From the NCBI RefSeq assembly GCF_009746715.1, contig NZ_VRKW01000001.1:682001-746000 (forward strand): a stretch of 64,000 bases of DNA. Direction: 5' to 3'. The notes under the pieces are model-generated. The model was not told the origin of the DNA, did not search any database, and saw only the letters and a program-made list of their open reading frames with translations. Shown here piece by piece: positions 8,610 through 18,333 of the stretch. The stretch's first letter is position 1; each line of letters starts with the position of its first letter. The translations under genes were made by a program, and so were the position numbers. This stretch comes from Ketobacter sp. MCCC 1A13808 (lineage in GTDB: Bacteria; Pseudomonadota; Gammaproteobacteria; Pseudomonadales; Ketobacteraceae).

Positions 8610-10349
8610 TTATCTATTCGAAAGCCACACAGTTTGATATGGTGCCAACGTTAAGCTGCCCGCCAAATCGTCTACTTTCAATCCCGACAATAAATCGACC
8701 CAGTCGTCGGTTCCAATCAAATTAATATCACTCAGTGCAATATCCTGAACTTCGTTACTGATATTGTTGATACAAAATATAGACTGATCCCGTCGCATGC
8801 TTTGACGCCAGAACCCGAAAATCTGCAATCCCAAATGCAAGGTAAACTGGGTTGCATTCGGATGAAACGCCGACTGCTTTTTGCGTATCGCGATCAATTC
8901 GTTCATGCGGCTGAAGACTTTACTGTGATGACTGAATTTATTTTCAATCTGATCTTCCAGTTCGCTGATGTCCCATTGACTGCGGTTGATACTGCGCGCC
9001 CTGCCGGTATTTTCCATTCGCGCATAATCGTTTTCAGTGCCGAATAGACTGTGAATATAAAACGCAGGAATACCTTCCAGCGCCATCATAATGGCGTGAG
9101 CGCACAAATATCGCTGCAACTGCCATTTATCTTCACCCTGGGCAATAGTACCTTTCATTGCATCATACAAACTGATATTCATTTCATAGGGCTTATCAGT
9201 GCCTTCGCGGGAACGCCGGTAGGTCATTTGCCCACCGAATTGCAGCATGGTACTGACCATTTGATTTTTTTCTTCTTCTGCCAACAAGCCGTCCGTAGGC
9301 CTAAGGCCCACCCCATCATGAGAGGCAATAAAATTGAGATAAGTGGTTCCCATCTGCGCCGGCGGCATACTCATCAACCAGGTTTTAAGATGGCGACAGT
9401 CGCCGGAGATGAGGCTATAGATTAATAGAGGCGGCAACGAAAAGTTGTAAATAACATGCGCTTCGTTGGCATTGCCGAAATAAGTCAGATTTTCCCTGTT
9501 CGGCACATTGGTTTCAGTAATAATCACCGCATCAGGGCTATGATGCTCTATCAAAACCCGGAACAACTTAATAATTTCGTGAGTTTCCTGCAAATGAATA
9601 CTGGGAGTCCCGGCTTTTTTCCAGAGAAACGCAACCGCATCCAAACGAAATATTTTCACTCCGTGATCCAGATAATGCTTCACAATATTCACGAACTCCA
9701 GAAGCACCTTGGGGTTTTCAAAATTCAAATCGACCTGGTCTTCGCTGAAGGTACACCACACAAAGCGCTCACCGTCCTCCGTGGTCACGGGGTTGAGCAA
9801 AGGTGAAGTCCGAGGCCGCACTACGGCACTCAAATCGTCCTGAGGATTTCCTTCATAGAAGTAATCCTTACCCGGGTCAATCCGCTTTTTGAAGTTATCG
9901 AACCAGCGGCTACGGGCCGACATATGGTTGATCACCAGGTCGGACATGAATGTGAATTCGTTTGCAATGCGCTCGATGTCCTCCCAATCACCATGCGATT
10001 CGTTCACCGCCAGATAATCCATAACGGAAAACCCGTCATCTGAACTATAGGGAAAATACGGTAAGATATGAACGCTACTGATGGTCTCTTTCAGATGCCC
10101 CTGCAAAAAATTATACAAGGTGACCAAAGGCTTTTCCGTCGTAGCCGCTGCTGTATTATGAATACTGTCAGCGTAGGTAATCAAAAGCGTCTCTGACTCA
10201 TCCCAGTTATTTTGATGATCTTTCGGGTTCTGACATTGCTGGTCCAACCCCATTGTCTGTATTAATTCATTGGCCAAAAAGGACGAATCCAGGTCCGGGT
10301 AAATAAATTCCAATGAACTGACTAACTTTTTCTTAAGATCTTCAAGCAT
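8610..10349 (-). CDS. GH13_18 sugar phosphorylase, probable glucosylglycerate phosphorylase
   Basis: Retaining alpha-glycoside phosphorylase of 579 residues, related to sucrose phosphorylase. Visible GH13 residues are the nucleophile Asp in [11 protein letters not shown], the acid/base Glu in ITETNVPN, and the transition-state Asp in [10 protein letters not shown]. Characterised relatives in subfamily GH13_18 split sucrose, sucrose-6-phosphate or glucosylglycerate with phosphate to give glucose-1-phosphate. Here the gene sits 20 bases downstream of a glucosyl-3-phosphoglycerate synthase with a matching phosphatase and a glycerate kinase in the same operon. Glucosylglycerate is therefore the best substrate guess: it would yield glucose-1-phosphate plus glycerate. 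Sucrose phosphorylase activity is the main alternative. Confidence 0.8.
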   Translation of the reverse strand: MLEDLKKKLVSSLEFIYPDLDSSFLANELIQTMGLDQQCQNPKDHQNNWDESETLLITYADSIHNTAAATTEKPLVTLYNFLQGHLKETISSVHILPYFPYSSDDGFSVMDYLAVNESHGDWEDIERIANEFTFMSDLVINHMSARSRWFDNFKKRIDPGKDYFYEGNPQDDLSAVVRPRTSPLLNPVTTEDGERFVWCTFSEDQVDLNFENPKVLLEFVNIVKHYLDHGVKIFRLDAVAFLWKKAGTPSIHLQETHEIIKLFRVLIEHHSPDAVIITETNVPNRENLTYFGNANEAHVIYNFSLPPLLIYSLISGDCRHLKTWLMSMPPAQMGTTYLNFIASHDGVGLRPTDGLLAEEEKNQMVSTMLQFGGQMTYRRSREGTDKPYEMNISLYDAMKGTIAQGEDKWQLQRYLCAHAIMMALEGIPAFYIHSLFGTENDYARMENTGRARSINRSQWDISELEDQIENKFSHHSKVFSRMNELIAIRKKQSAFHPNATQFTLHLGLQIFGFWRQSMRRDQSIFCINNISNEVQDIALSDINLIGTDDWVDLLSGLKVDDLAGSLTLAPYQTVWLSNR

Positions 10350-10369
10350 GATGTCGGGCCTTTAACAAG

Positions 10370-11596
10370 CTAACTTCGAAAGAAATCCCGGGTGTCCTGT
10401 TCTACGGCATCCTTTAGACGTTCCATTACATCTGGAATCGCGCTTATAACGCGGTTCCAACTTGGAATGAAGGGCGTATCCATCGGATTATCGAGGAAAT
10501 AGGCACCGGCTACCATAAGATTTTGTGCGAATAATTCCACTGCCTGCTCTTCAGAGTGACGATCAAACTTAAGGCCGTTGACGATCGCGTCGTTTTGATA
10601 GCTTTCAATGAAATCCAGGGCAATCCGATAATAGGTGGCCTTAATGGTTCTGAATTTTTCGGTAGAAAATACCTCGCCGTTAGTGGCGAGTTTTCGAAAT
10701 AGGGCTTTGCAGATATCCGTGCTCATTTTTGATAAGCCCTGCGCCGCATCTTCCGGCGATAAATCCTGATGTTTATGATCATAGGTGTCCGCAATATCCA
10801 CCTGACACAGGCGGTTGGTTGCGTAGTTACGCTTCATTTCTGAAAGAACCCCCATTTCCAGCCCCCAGTCACTGGGAATGCGCAAGTCACTGATCACATC
10901 GGTCCGGAAAGAAAATTCCCCGGCGAGCGGATAACGATAACTATCAAGATAATCGAGAAAGTCAGACGGCCCACAGACTTTTTTCAACGCACGGATTAAA
11001 GGCGTTACCAGCAACCGACTGACACGTCCGTTCAACTTCGATTTAGCAACTCGGGCATAGTAGCCTTTGCAAAACATATAGTTAAAATTGGGGTTCGCGA
11101 CAGGATAGATTAATCGGCCCACCAAATCCCGCTGATAGGTCAGGATGTCGCAATCGTGCAACGCCACCGATTCACTTTTGCCAGAAGCCAGCACATAACC
11201 GAAGCAGTACCACACATTGCGTCCCTTACCCATTTCTCTCGGGGCCAGACCATGTTCTTTCAATTCGTCATCCAGCGCCATCAAGCGCGGTCCGTCGTTC
11301 CATAGCACTCGATGGTGCTGCGGCAGTTCATCGAAGTATTTCAACGCGGTTGCATATTGATCCTGATCGGCGCGGTCCAGCCCGATCACAATCTCCGCCA
11401 GATAAGGTACTTGTTTTAACTCCTCGACTATGTGTTTGAGCGCTGGTGCTTCCAGTTCAGAGTACAATGAAGGCAGCACCAGGCTCATAGGCCTGACCTT
11501 GCTGAATTCAATCAGTTCGCGCTCAAGATCTTCCAGGGTTCGGCTTCGTAAATTATGTAATGTTGTGATTATGCCGTTTTGATAAAAGTCGCCCAT
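10370..11596 (-). CDS. gpgS: Glucosyl-3-phosphoglycerate synthase (GT81)
   Basis: Transfers glucose from an NDP-glucose to 3-phosphoglycerate, the first step to the compatible solute glucosylglycerate. The GT-A fold is visible: an N-terminal VLPSLYSE strand, the donor-site stretch GKGRNVWYCFGYVLASG, and the metal-binding ALHDCDILTY motif (DxD equivalent), then the acceptor segment EFSFRTDVISDLRIPSDWGLEMG typical of GpgS. 408 residues fits the family. It is the third gene of a four-gene operon (kinase, phosphatase, synthase, phosphorylase). Mannosyl-3-phosphoglycerate synthase (GT55) is less likely because of this motif order. Confidence 0.82.
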   Translation of the reverse strand: MGDFYQNGIITTLHNLRSRTLEDLERELIEFSKVRPMSLVLPSLYSELEAPALKHIVEELKQVPYLAEIVIGLDRADQDQYATALKYFDELPQHHRVLWNDGPRLMALDDELKEHGLAPREMGKGRNVWYCFGYVLASGKSESVALHDCDILTYQRDLVGRLIYPVANPNFNYMFCKGYYARVAKSKLNGRVSRLLVTPLIRALKKVCGPSDFLDYLDSYRYPLAGEFSFRTDVISDLRIPSDWGLEMGVLSEMKRNYATNRLCQVDIADTYDHKHQDLSPEDAAQGLSKMSTDICKALFRKLATNGEVFSTEKFRTIKATYYRIALDFIESYQNDAIVNGLKFDRHSEEQAVELFAQNLMVAGAYFLDNPMDTPFIPSWNRVISAIPDVMERLKDAVEQDTRDFFRS

Positions 11597-11629
11597 GCTG
11601 TTTTCTTCTCTTCCCAGATAAATTGCCAG

Positions 11630-12451
11630 TTAATCAATGGTCGGGGCGCGCCCGGTCAGCTGATCCAGCAACGGTTGCATCGCACCGTTCCAGCCAACAG
11701 GCCCCATTCCCTGTGAAAAAATCACCATTTTACCTACCGTAAACTTCAGTTGTCGGGAGTTTACTCCCCGTATCACGACCGCATAATCTGCAGCCTCAAG
11801 CATGTTCAAGTCATTCGGGCTATCACCTAAAGCGATCGACAAAACCTCCTTCTCTGAGTACCGAATCTGATATTGCTTTAACAAATAATGCATGGCATCG
11901 GCTTTATCGTATTGGCCCATGGCATGATAAAAGCGCCCGCCTTTGACCAGCTGCAAACCGCCCTGCTGCAAGCGCTGCTCGAATTCCACAAGGGCCTCAT
12001 TGGAGCCAAGCCACAATAACGGCTCGGTCGCTGTTCGTTGCCTGGAAAGCGCCGCCTGCTGCTCGGTAAGCCCCGTCAAACCAGCCAATTCAGCTACCGT
12101 CATATCCTGAAATCCGCGAAAGGCAAACCCCTCTTCACGGAGGGATTCCAGTTGCATCAAAACATCGCTGACCGGTGCGGCAAAATACACCACTTTCTCC
12201 TCTTTATTTCCCAGGCAGCCAACAGGCACAACCAGAGCCGCGCCGTTCTCCACAATAAAAGGAGCAACGTTGTTAAGCTGCTGCTGTATCGCTTCCATCT
12301 CGGGGCGGGTTTTGCTGGAATTCAGGATCAACGGAATACCTAACTGGTTCAACCGTTTTACGGCGGGCAAAGCCGCCTCGAATGAATAGGTATCGTGATC
12401 CAGCAAAGTTCCGTCCAGATCGCTGAACACAACAATGGGCTTATTGGTCAT
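11630..12451 (-). CDS. HAD-IIB phosphatase, glucosyl/mannosyl-3-phosphoglycerate phosphatase type
   Basis: HAD-superfamily phosphatase of 273 residues with motif I VFSDLDGTLLD (nucleophile and acid/base Asp), a motif II Ser/Thr in LILNSSKTR, and motif IV GDSPNDLNML. The layout matches the MpgP family (YedP-like), which removes the phosphate from mannosyl- or glucosyl-3-phosphoglycerate. The neighbouring GpgS makes the glucosyl form the likely substrate. An upstream start at 12508 would run 68 bases into the kinase gene. The ATG at 12451 gives an 11-base overlap and places the start right before motif I, so it is chosen. Confidence 0.8.
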   Translation of the reverse strand: MTNKPIVVFSDLDGTLLDHDTYSFEAALPAVKRLNQLGIPLILNSSKTRPEMEAIQQQLNNVAPFIVENGAALVVPVGCLGNKEEKVVYFAAPVSDVLMQLESLREEGFAFRGFQDMTVAELAGLTGLTEQQAALSRQRTATEPLLWLGSNEALVEFEQRLQQGGLQLVKGGRFYHAMGQYDKADAMHYLLKQYQIRYSEKEVLSIALGDSPNDLNMLEAADYAVVIRGVNSRQLKFTVGKMVIFSQGMGPVGWNGAMQPLLDQLTGRAPTID

Positions 12452-13373
12452 GTTTGAGCACCTCCGCGATGCGGTGGGCTTCATCAATGACCAAAACCAC
12501 GTCAGCATGGGAGGGCATCGTGTCCAACATGGCCCGGGTCAGTCGCTCATAGTGCATAACGAATCGTTTGATCTGTGACGGGGACATAATTCCGGACACA
12601 TTTGCGCCATTATGGTGCGATCCGATTTTTTCAGCCAGTTTCTGCTCCTGCAATGTCCTCCACTCCACAATGCATTCCATTGAAGGTGCTTTCAGCATTA
12701 TCAAAAAGTCGAGCTGACTGAAAAAATCGTTATAAGCGCCTGCAAGCTGCTGATTGACATAGCTTCGCCAAAGACCCTCAGCGTCTTCGGAACGTTCAAG
12801 TTCATTCATTGGCTGAAGCAGCTGCGCTCCGTCTGTGACCGGCCTTGCGGCCATGCACCACCCCTCCAGCAAGATGACCTTGGCCACACCCTCGTGGTGC
12901 TTCCAAGCAGACGGGGCGGAGCGGTCGTCCTGGGACTTATCGAATCCGGGGATCGGTACCGTAGTGCCGGAAACAGCACGACATAAAGCATCCACCGTAG
13001 CCTGACCCAATCCAAGGTCGTGGGTACCGGGTACGCCGCGGGTGACAAAGAGGGGGTGCACAGTAGCGCCCAGGTGCTGTCGCTCCGCCCGAGTCAAATA
13101 GATATCGTCCAGGGAAAAGCCGGCACAAGGGCAGTTAAGATGGTGGGTTAGGATCTTTTGAAGAAACAGCGCCAGTGTAGACTTTCCGGTGCCTTGGGCA
13201 CCGTTGATGCCGACAATCATGGGCCGGCCCAATGCGCGCTGCCTTTCCATGATTTGTTGCGCCAAAGGCAGGTAGTAGGCGAAAACGGTGTCCAGAAACT
13301 CCGCTGGCAACCCTTCTTCCGCAATCAGGGATTCAATCCCGGGCTTTAGTTGTTCCCATTGTATTTGCGACAC
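12441..13373 (-). CDS. P-loop kinase, probable D-glycerate kinase (GLYK-type)
   Basis: ATP-dependent small-molecule kinase with Walker A GINGAQGTGKST near residues 55-66 and the downstream GFSLDDIYLT and LLEGWCMA segments seen in plant-type D-glycerate 3-kinases and the related YggC/YfhP-like kinases. It is the first gene of the glucosylglycerate operon and overlaps the phosphatase by 11 bases. Phosphorolysis of glucosylglycerate releases glycerate, so a glycerate kinase returns it to 3-phosphoglycerate. The functional assignment rests on family plus context; pantothenate/uridine-type kinase relatives are possible but less fitting. Confidence 0.75.
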   Translation of the reverse strand: MSQIQWEQLKPGIESLIAEEGLPAEFLDTVFAYYLPLAQQIMERQRALGRPMIVGINGAQGTGKSTLALFLQKILTHHLNCPCAGFSLDDIYLTRAERQHLGATVHPLFVTRGVPGTHDLGLGQATVDALCRAVSGTTVPIPGFDKSQDDRSAPSAWKHHEGVAKVILLEGWCMAARPVTDGAQLLQPMNELERSEDAEGLWRSYVNQQLAGAYNDFFSQLDFLIMLKAPSMECIVEWRTLQEQKLAEKIGSHHNGANVSGIMSPSQIKRFVMHYERLTRAMLDTMPSHADVVLVIDEAHRIAEVLKHDQ

Positions 13374-13478
13374 ATCAATCTCTTTCTGAATATCCTGCTT
13401 TGATAGAACCGCCTGACTTGGTCCTATCGCTCGCTAAGGTCTATTCACAAACCATACCAGGTTTGGATTTGTCTGTGT

Positions 13479-14684
13479 TCAGCTGAGTGAATACTTGTGC
13501 TTATTTAGCAAAGGGTTAGCGTACATTTCAAGGATATATTGTTGCACCTGAACCGGATAATGGGCTAAACGGGCGGAAAACTCAGCGGCCTGCCTGGCCA
13601 GGTCCTGAGGTTCGATTCTGGCCAGCGACTCCCGGCTTTGCAGGGTGATTTCGTTGATTCTGGACCGGTATTCTTCTTTAAAAGAATGCATAGCCTTACC
13701 CAGGTTAGCCAAATGTTCAATGGCCAGCAGGCTGGGGGGGAATAATTTGTAGTTCTGTACAATCTGCTCGTCTAATGCCTGAGCCACTGCATCGGGGTCA
13801 GCATAGGTGCCTTCCAGCGGTTTCCCGATCTGGATATGGACGCGCCCTTTGGGTAAGGCGATACCACGCATAATGCTCTCGACATCCTCACCTTCACTCT
13901 TCACATAGTCGGCGTTTTCGCGCGCCTGCATTTCAGTGGCTTTCAGACCATCGCAGGGATCGTATTCGTAGGAGATGGACACCGGAACCAGATTCAGTTG
14001 CGCGATCGCCGAGGCAAAATCCATTCCGGATTCCTTTTTAGGCCAGATATGCAGCATCTTCATAATGGCAGGATCGGTGATATCGAAACCGTCTTTCGCA
14101 CGCCCCTCCCGTTGAGCGATCCATATTGAGCGGCCATTGTCTTTTGCGTCATGAATGTAGTGGGATAAATCGGTAAGCGCCTGGTATTTGGCCTTGAGCC
14201 CACTGACCGATCGTTTCACAACAAAACTTTTGTTCAGTCGCAACAGATCGGAGACTAACGGATTACTCAGCAGATTATCGCCGATCGCGATCTCTGCGGT
14301 ATCGTGCCCTGCCTGCACCAGCACGTAATTGAGCAGCGCAGAGTCCATCGTAATATCGCGATGATTGCTGATGAAAATATAAGGTGTGTCCGGTTGCAGG
14401 TTTTCATGACCACCGTAGGTAAACTCGGTGATACTTTTATTAATCGTGCTTTCCAGGAAACTGTGCATGCGGCGCTGAAAATCGTCTACGGTTTTTACGT
14501 CCTTCATATTATTATGAATACGATAACGCATAAAACGCACCAAACCTTTTTCAAGGTAGCGCGAAGCAAACGGAAACTGGACGTGGATTATCGCCTGAAT
14601 TAGAGCATCCGATTGGAGAAGCCGCTCTATAACGTCGGGAACTTCGTAATCATGATAAGGCCGGATGGCATCAAACTTCTGCAT
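13479..14684 (-). CDS. PlsC-like glycerolipid acyltransferase
   Basis: 401-residue acyltransferase of the glycerol-3-phosphate/1-acylglycerol-3-phosphate superfamily. The catalytic block I reads SNHRDITMD, so the His-to-Asp spacing is one longer than the canonical HX4D unless the Asp directly after HR acts instead. Later blocks include IWIAQREGRAKDG (EGR block III) and PVSISYEYDPCD (block IV). Segments before residue 90 and after 300 are predicted helical and have no recognised domain. It is divergently placed from the WS/DGAT gene, which also uses acyl donors. The acceptor lipid is unknown. Confidence 0.72.
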   Translation of the reverse strand: MQKFDAIRPYHDYEVPDVIERLLQSDALIQAIIHVQFPFASRYLEKGLVRFMRYRIHNNMKDVKTVDDFQRRMHSFLESTINKSITEFTYGGHENLQPDTPYIFISNHRDITMDSALLNYVLVQAGHDTAEIAIGDNLLSNPLVSDLLRLNKSFVVKRSVSGLKAKYQALTDLSHYIHDAKDNGRSIWIAQREGRAKDGFDITDPAIMKMLHIWPKKESGMDFASAIAQLNLVPVSISYEYDPCDGLKATEMQARENADYVKSEGEDVESIMRGIALPKGRVHIQIGKPLEGTYADPDAVAQALDEQIVQNYKLFPPSLLAIEHLANLGKAMHSFKEEYRSRINEITLQSRESLARIEPQDLARQAAEFSARLAHYPVQVQQYILEMYANPLLNKHKYSLS

Positions 14685-15060
14685 GGGTTTTTAGTCAACT
14701 CTTTCGCGTTGCACTTTTAAAGAATAAGGCAACAATAACATCGTTTATCTTTTAATTTTAGTCATTCAGCAGCTAATTAACACCATTGGATTTCGCTACA
14801 ATTTGTGTCAACTTCGATATAATAGCGGCTTATAAAAAGGAAACACGTTATATTCCGAATTACAACAATGAAAACACCCGACCAAAAACAATCACAAAAC
14901 CGGTGTAAGCGGCTGATTTTTTAAACATTATTTAACAACTTTCATTTGGCATCTCATCCAGCATCGCAATATGCAAACGTATTGCATAGGAACTATGTCG
15001 CCAGGATAAAGCCGAATCTGATATCTGAAAAGTGATCCGTATTTGACAAAGGAAAATGGA
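14685..15060. other. 376-bp divergent intergenic region, acyltransferase / WS-DGAT
   Basis: AT-rich region with no supportable open frame. It must contain the promoters of both divergent lipid genes. A TATAAT hexamer lies at 14818-14823 on the plus strand, but no good -35 box stands 16-18 bases before it, so no promoter is called. Confidence 0.4.
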
Positions 15061-16431
15061 ATGACTCCTCTTAGCCCAGCTGATCAGCTGTTTCTCTGGC
15101 TCGAGAAACGGCAACAACCTATGCATGTTGCCGGTTTAATGCTGTTCTCCTTCCCGGAGGGCGCAGGTCCGAAATACGTAACGGAACTAGCAGAGTCGTT
15201 GCGCGCCTACCAATTACCCGAGGGTCGCTATGGAAAGCGCCTGGTTAATAGAATGGGACGGTATTACTGGCAAAACGACGATTACTTTGACCTTGAACAC
15301 CATTTCCGCCACGAAGCGCTGCCCAAGCCTGGGCGCATAAGGGAATTACTCTCACGAGTGTCTTCAGAACACAGCAATTTAATGGATCGGGAGCGTCCGC
15401 TGTGGGAGTTCCATCTAATAGAAGGTGTAAGGGGCCGACGCTTCGCCGTGTATTCCAAAGTGCACCACAGCATGATGGATGGAGTGGCGGCAATGAAGAC
15501 CTGCATGAAGTTTTTGTCCTATGACCCGACCGAAATGAATCGCCCGCCTATCTGGGCTATGCCCAGACCAAAACGCGAGCAAAAGCTGATTACCCCGAAA
15601 GAACTGGTTAGTGGCTTTGCCGGGCTCGTGGACGGGGCAGGCAAACAGCTGGGCACCGTACCTAAAATCGCAAAGGAATTTGCCAAAACGTTCCGCCGTG
15701 CCCGAAAAGAATCGGCCCATGTGTCTATCTTCCAGGCACCGGATTGTCTGCTAAACGAACCAATTACCGGCTCTCGTCGTTTTGCGGCACAGTCTTATCC
15801 AATGGTGCGTATCCGGGCCATTGCAAAAGCCTTCAACTGCACAGTCAACGATGCGGTATTAGCGATATGTGGCAGCGCATTACGGGACTATTTGATCATG
15901 CAGCACGCTCTGCCGGACAAACCGCTGGTGGCTATGGTCCCTATGTCACTGCGTCGGGATGATAGTGACGACGGCAATCAGATTGCCATGATCCTGGTCA
16001 ATCTGGGCACCCATATCGCTGATCCGGCTTTACGCATGCAGGAAATCAAAGCCTCGGTGAAAGACTCAAAAGATCGCTACAAAACCATGACACCGGAAGA
16101 AGTGCTCAATTACACAGCACTGACTATGGCGCCGGCGGGGTTTAAAATGATCACGGGGTTGATGTCCGGTTGGCAACCTTTTAACGTCATTATCTCCAAC
16201 GTTCCCGGACCGCGTAAACCCATGTATTGGAACGGAGCGCGTCTGGATGGCATGTATCCGGTATCCTTACCTATGGACCGCATCGCGCTGAATATCACGC
16301 TACTTAGCTATGATCAGAACCTGGAATTCGGGCTGACCGCGTGCCGCCGAACCCTCCCCTCAATGCAGCGTTTACTGGATTTTATTGAAAATGGAATTCA
16401 CGAATTAGAAGTCGCTGCTGATATCCGCTAA
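15061..16431 (+). CDS. Wax ester synthase / diacylglycerol O-acyltransferase (WS/DGAT)
   Basis: Bifunctional acyl-CoA:alcohol / acyl-CoA:diacylglycerol acyltransferase that makes storage wax esters or triacylglycerol at the inner membrane surface. The N-terminus MTPLSPADQLFLWLE is typical, and the catalytic HHxxxDG motif is present as VHHSMMDGVA near residue 140. The family's C-terminal NVIISNVPGPRKPMYWNGA segment is intact (PLW-like and ND motifs nearby). 456 residues is full length. A TTG at 15043 could extend it by six codons, but AAAGGAAAA just before the ATG at 15061 fixes that start. A hairpin terminator follows. Confidence 0.92.
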   Translation: MTPLSPADQLFLWLEKRQQPMHVAGLMLFSFPEGAGPKYVTELAESLRAYQLPEGRYGKRLVNRMGRYYWQNDDYFDLEHHFRHEALPKPGRIRELLSRVSSEHSNLMDRERPLWEFHLIEGVRGRRFAVYSKVHHSMMDGVAAMKTCMKFLSYDPTEMNRPPIWAMPRPKREQKLITPKELVSGFAGLVDGAGKQLGTVPKIAKEFAKTFRRARKESAHVSIFQAPDCLLNEPITGSRRFAAQSYPMVRIRAIAKAFNCTVNDAVLAICGSALRDYLIMQHALPDKPLVAMVPMSLRRDDSDDGNQIAMILVNLGTHIADPALRMQEIKASVKDSKDRYKTMTPEEVLNYTALTMAPAGFKMITGLMSGWQPFNVIISNVPGPRKPMYWNGARLDGMYPVSLPMDRIALNITLLSYDQNLEFGLTACRRTLPSMQRLLDFIENGIHELEVAADIR

Positions 16432-16436
16432 CGAAT

Positions 16437-16467
16437 TCCGGCCTGTTGTGCAGGCCGGATTTTAAAT
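16437..16467 (+). terminator. Rho-independent terminator after WS/DGAT
   Basis: Nine-bp stem TCCGGCCTG (16437-16445) pairs with CAGGCCGGA (16451-16459), followed by TTTTAAAT. It directly follows the WS/DGAT stop codon. Confidence 0.8.
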
Positions 16468-16518
16468 CTTTAAAAGTGCTGTTAAGCTTCCTGCTCAGAA
16501 TAATGCAATGGATCTTAT

Positions 16519-17055
16519 ATGGCGCTCAAATCCACCATCTTTAAAGCGGACGTTCAGATTTCGGACATGGATCGCAATTATTACCATCTCCATGGCCTGA
16601 CATTGGCGCTGCACCCCTCGGAAACAGAACAACGGATGATGATCAGGCTGTTGGCCTACGTACTGAACGCCAGCGAATCACTGCAGTTCGGGAAAGGCCT
16701 GAGCAACGAAGAAGATGCAGCTCTGTGGGACAAGGATCTGACCGGTGAGATCAAACTTTGGATTGATGTTGGCTTACCGGACGAGAAACGAATTCGAAAA
16801 GCCAGTCACCGCGCACAACAGGTAATAATCTATTGTTATGGTGAAAACACCGCCTCTATTTGGTGGCAACAGAATAAAGCAAAAATCAAAGCCATGCATA
16901 ATGTCACCGTGTACCGGGTAGGCGAATCCACCTGCGACGAACTAGGCAGCCTTTGTCAACGCACCATGCGCCTGTACTGTTCGATCATGGATACCCAGAT
17001 TACACTTGGCAGCGACAACAACAGTGTCGAAGTTAAACTGGAACCTTTAAGCTGA
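16519..17055 (+). CDS. yaeQ: YaeQ family protein
   Basis: 178-residue cytosolic protein matching YaeQ from its MALKSTIFKADVQISDMDRN start, through HPSETEQRMMIRLLAY and LWIDVGLPDEKRIRKAS, to the C-terminal segment. YaeQ has a PD-(D/E)xK nuclease-like fold and was originally reported as a suppressor of loss of RfaH; its molecular role is not settled. It is monocistronic between the WS/DGAT terminator and the convergent cyd operon. Confidence 0.9.
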   Translation: MALKSTIFKADVQISDMDRNYYHLHGLTLALHPSETEQRMMIRLLAYVLNASESLQFGKGLSNEEDAALWDKDLTGEIKLWIDVGLPDEKRIRKASHRAQQVIIYCYGENTASIWWQQNKAKIKAMHNVTVYRVGESTCDELGSLCQRTMRLYCSIMDTQITLGSDNNSVEVKLEPLS

Positions 17056-17065
17056 CCCCGCTTCC

Positions 17066-17176
17066 CTATTCTTCTTCAGGTTTATCCATATTTTCAGTGA
17101 CTTCCAGCCAAAGCACGTTCACGATACCGAACGCGCAAGCCAGTAAAACGCCCAAGATCCAGGTGAAATACCACAT
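17066..17176 (-). CDS. cydX: Cytochrome bd oxidase small subunit CydX
   Basis: A 36-residue membrane peptide starting MWYFTWILGVLLACAFG, the CydX/CbdX signature (E. coli CydX begins with a near-identical MWYFxWILG block). One transmembrane helix (residues 4-24) is followed by WLE and an acidic tail ending PEEE. CydX stabilises the haem-binding CydAB core. It begins 15 bases after the cydB stop on the same strand, as in other cydABX operons. It was found by reading the gap between cydB and yaeQ. Confidence 0.93.
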   Translation of the reverse strand: MWYFTWILGVLLACAFGIVNVLWLEVTENMDKPEEE

Positions 17177-17190
17177 AGTCTTTACTCCTG

Positions 17191-18333
17191 TTAATACAAT
17201 GAATGGCTGTTGTCATTAATATGCGCTTCATCCAGGCGCCCCCACATTTTGTAATAACTCCACAGGGTGTAACTCAGCACCAATGGGACAAAGACGCACG
17301 CCACCATCAGCATTATATTGAGCGTCAGCGCGCTGGACGTTGCATCCCAGAGTGTCAAACTATGATTGGGGTTCAGGCTGGACGGCAACACAAAAGGAAA
17401 CAACGCCACTGCCGCCGTTAAAATAATACTGGTTATCGCAACACAACTGGTAGCAAAGGCCAAACCGTCCAGCTTGGCTTTTGCCAGAAAAGCCGTCATC
17501 AATGGCATAAGCATTCCCGCCAACGGGAACAACCAAAGCAACGGCCATTTATTAAAGTTGTTCAACCACGCTCCCTCCTGCACTGCAACCAGTTTACCAA
17601 GAGGATCGTTATAGGCATTGGGATCGGGCAAGGTTTCGATAACAAAGCCCTTCATACCGGAAAAAATCCAGATCCCGCAAATGCCGAACAGCAACGTGGT
17701 ACTGACAGCGGCAAACAACGTCGACCGTACTGCTTTTGCCCGCAATTCATCGCTGGTTTTCAATCCCAGCCAGACCCCACCATGCATGACTAACATACTC
17801 AGGCTCAAAAACCCGGCCAATAACGGAAACCAGGTCAGCAAACCCAATAAGCCCGCTTTGAAGTCGGGACGCAAAAACTCATCGAATTCGAATGGTAGCC
17901 CTATAAATAAATTTCCGAAGGCCACTCCAAAAATAACCGGAGGAATAACCGACCCGGCGAACAAGGCACGATCCCAATTGCGACGCCAACGTTCGGAATC
18001 CTTTTTAGCGCGGTAATCAAACCCGACCGGTCGCATGAATAACGCCAACAGAACAATGATCAAAGCAGCGTACATTCCGGAAAAAGCACTGGCGTAAACC
18101 ATAGGCCAGGCAGCAAACAAGGCCCCGCCAGCAGTCACAAACCACACCTGATTCCCTTCCCAATGGGGACCGATGGTGTTGATCATAATACGTCGCTCAG
18201 TGTTGGTGGAGCCGATCACGGGCAACAATGCACCGACGCCCATATCAAAACCATCAGTGAGCGCAAAACCGATTAATAGCAGCCCCACCAGACCCCACCA
18301 GATTAATTTCAGCGTTTCATAATCAGCAATCAT
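17191..18333 (-). CDS. cydB: Cytochrome bd ubiquinol oxidase subunit II
   Basis: 380-residue polytopic inner-membrane subunit of the bd quinol oxidase, which supports CydA in reducing O2 to water with high affinity. The start [32 protein letters not shown] is diagnostic, as is the [18 protein letters not shown] segment. Its start overlaps the end of cydA by 4 bases, indicating translational coupling. Order on the minus strand is cydP-like, cydA, cydB, cydX. Confidence 0.96.
   Translation of the reverse strand: MIADYETLKLIWWGLVGLLLIGFALTDGFDMGVGALLPVIGSTNTERRIMINTIGPHWEGNQVWFVTAGGALFAAWPMVYASAFSGMYAALIIVLLALFMRPVGFDYRAKKDSERWRRNWDRALFAGSVIPPVIFGVAFGNLFIGLPFEFDEFLRPDFKAGLLGLLTWFPLLAGFLSLSMLVMHGGVWLGLKTSDELRAKAVRSTLFAAVSTTLLFGICGIWIFSGMKGFVIETLPDPNAYNDPLGKLVAVQEGAWLNNFNKWPLLWLFPLAGMLMPLMTAFLAKAKLDGLAFATSCVAITSIILTAAVALFPFVLPSSLNPNHSLTLWDATSSALTLNIMLMVACVFVPLVLSYTLWSYYKMWGRLDEAHINDNSHSLY

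Noticed and set aside
14786-14823. Promoter for WS/DGAT at the TATAAT of 14818
   Set aside because: No -35 hexamer at a 16-18 bp distance.
15043-15060. TTG start for WS/DGAT
   Set aside because: ATG at 15061 has the ribosome site AAAGGAAAA; the TTG would lie before it and add unconserved residues.
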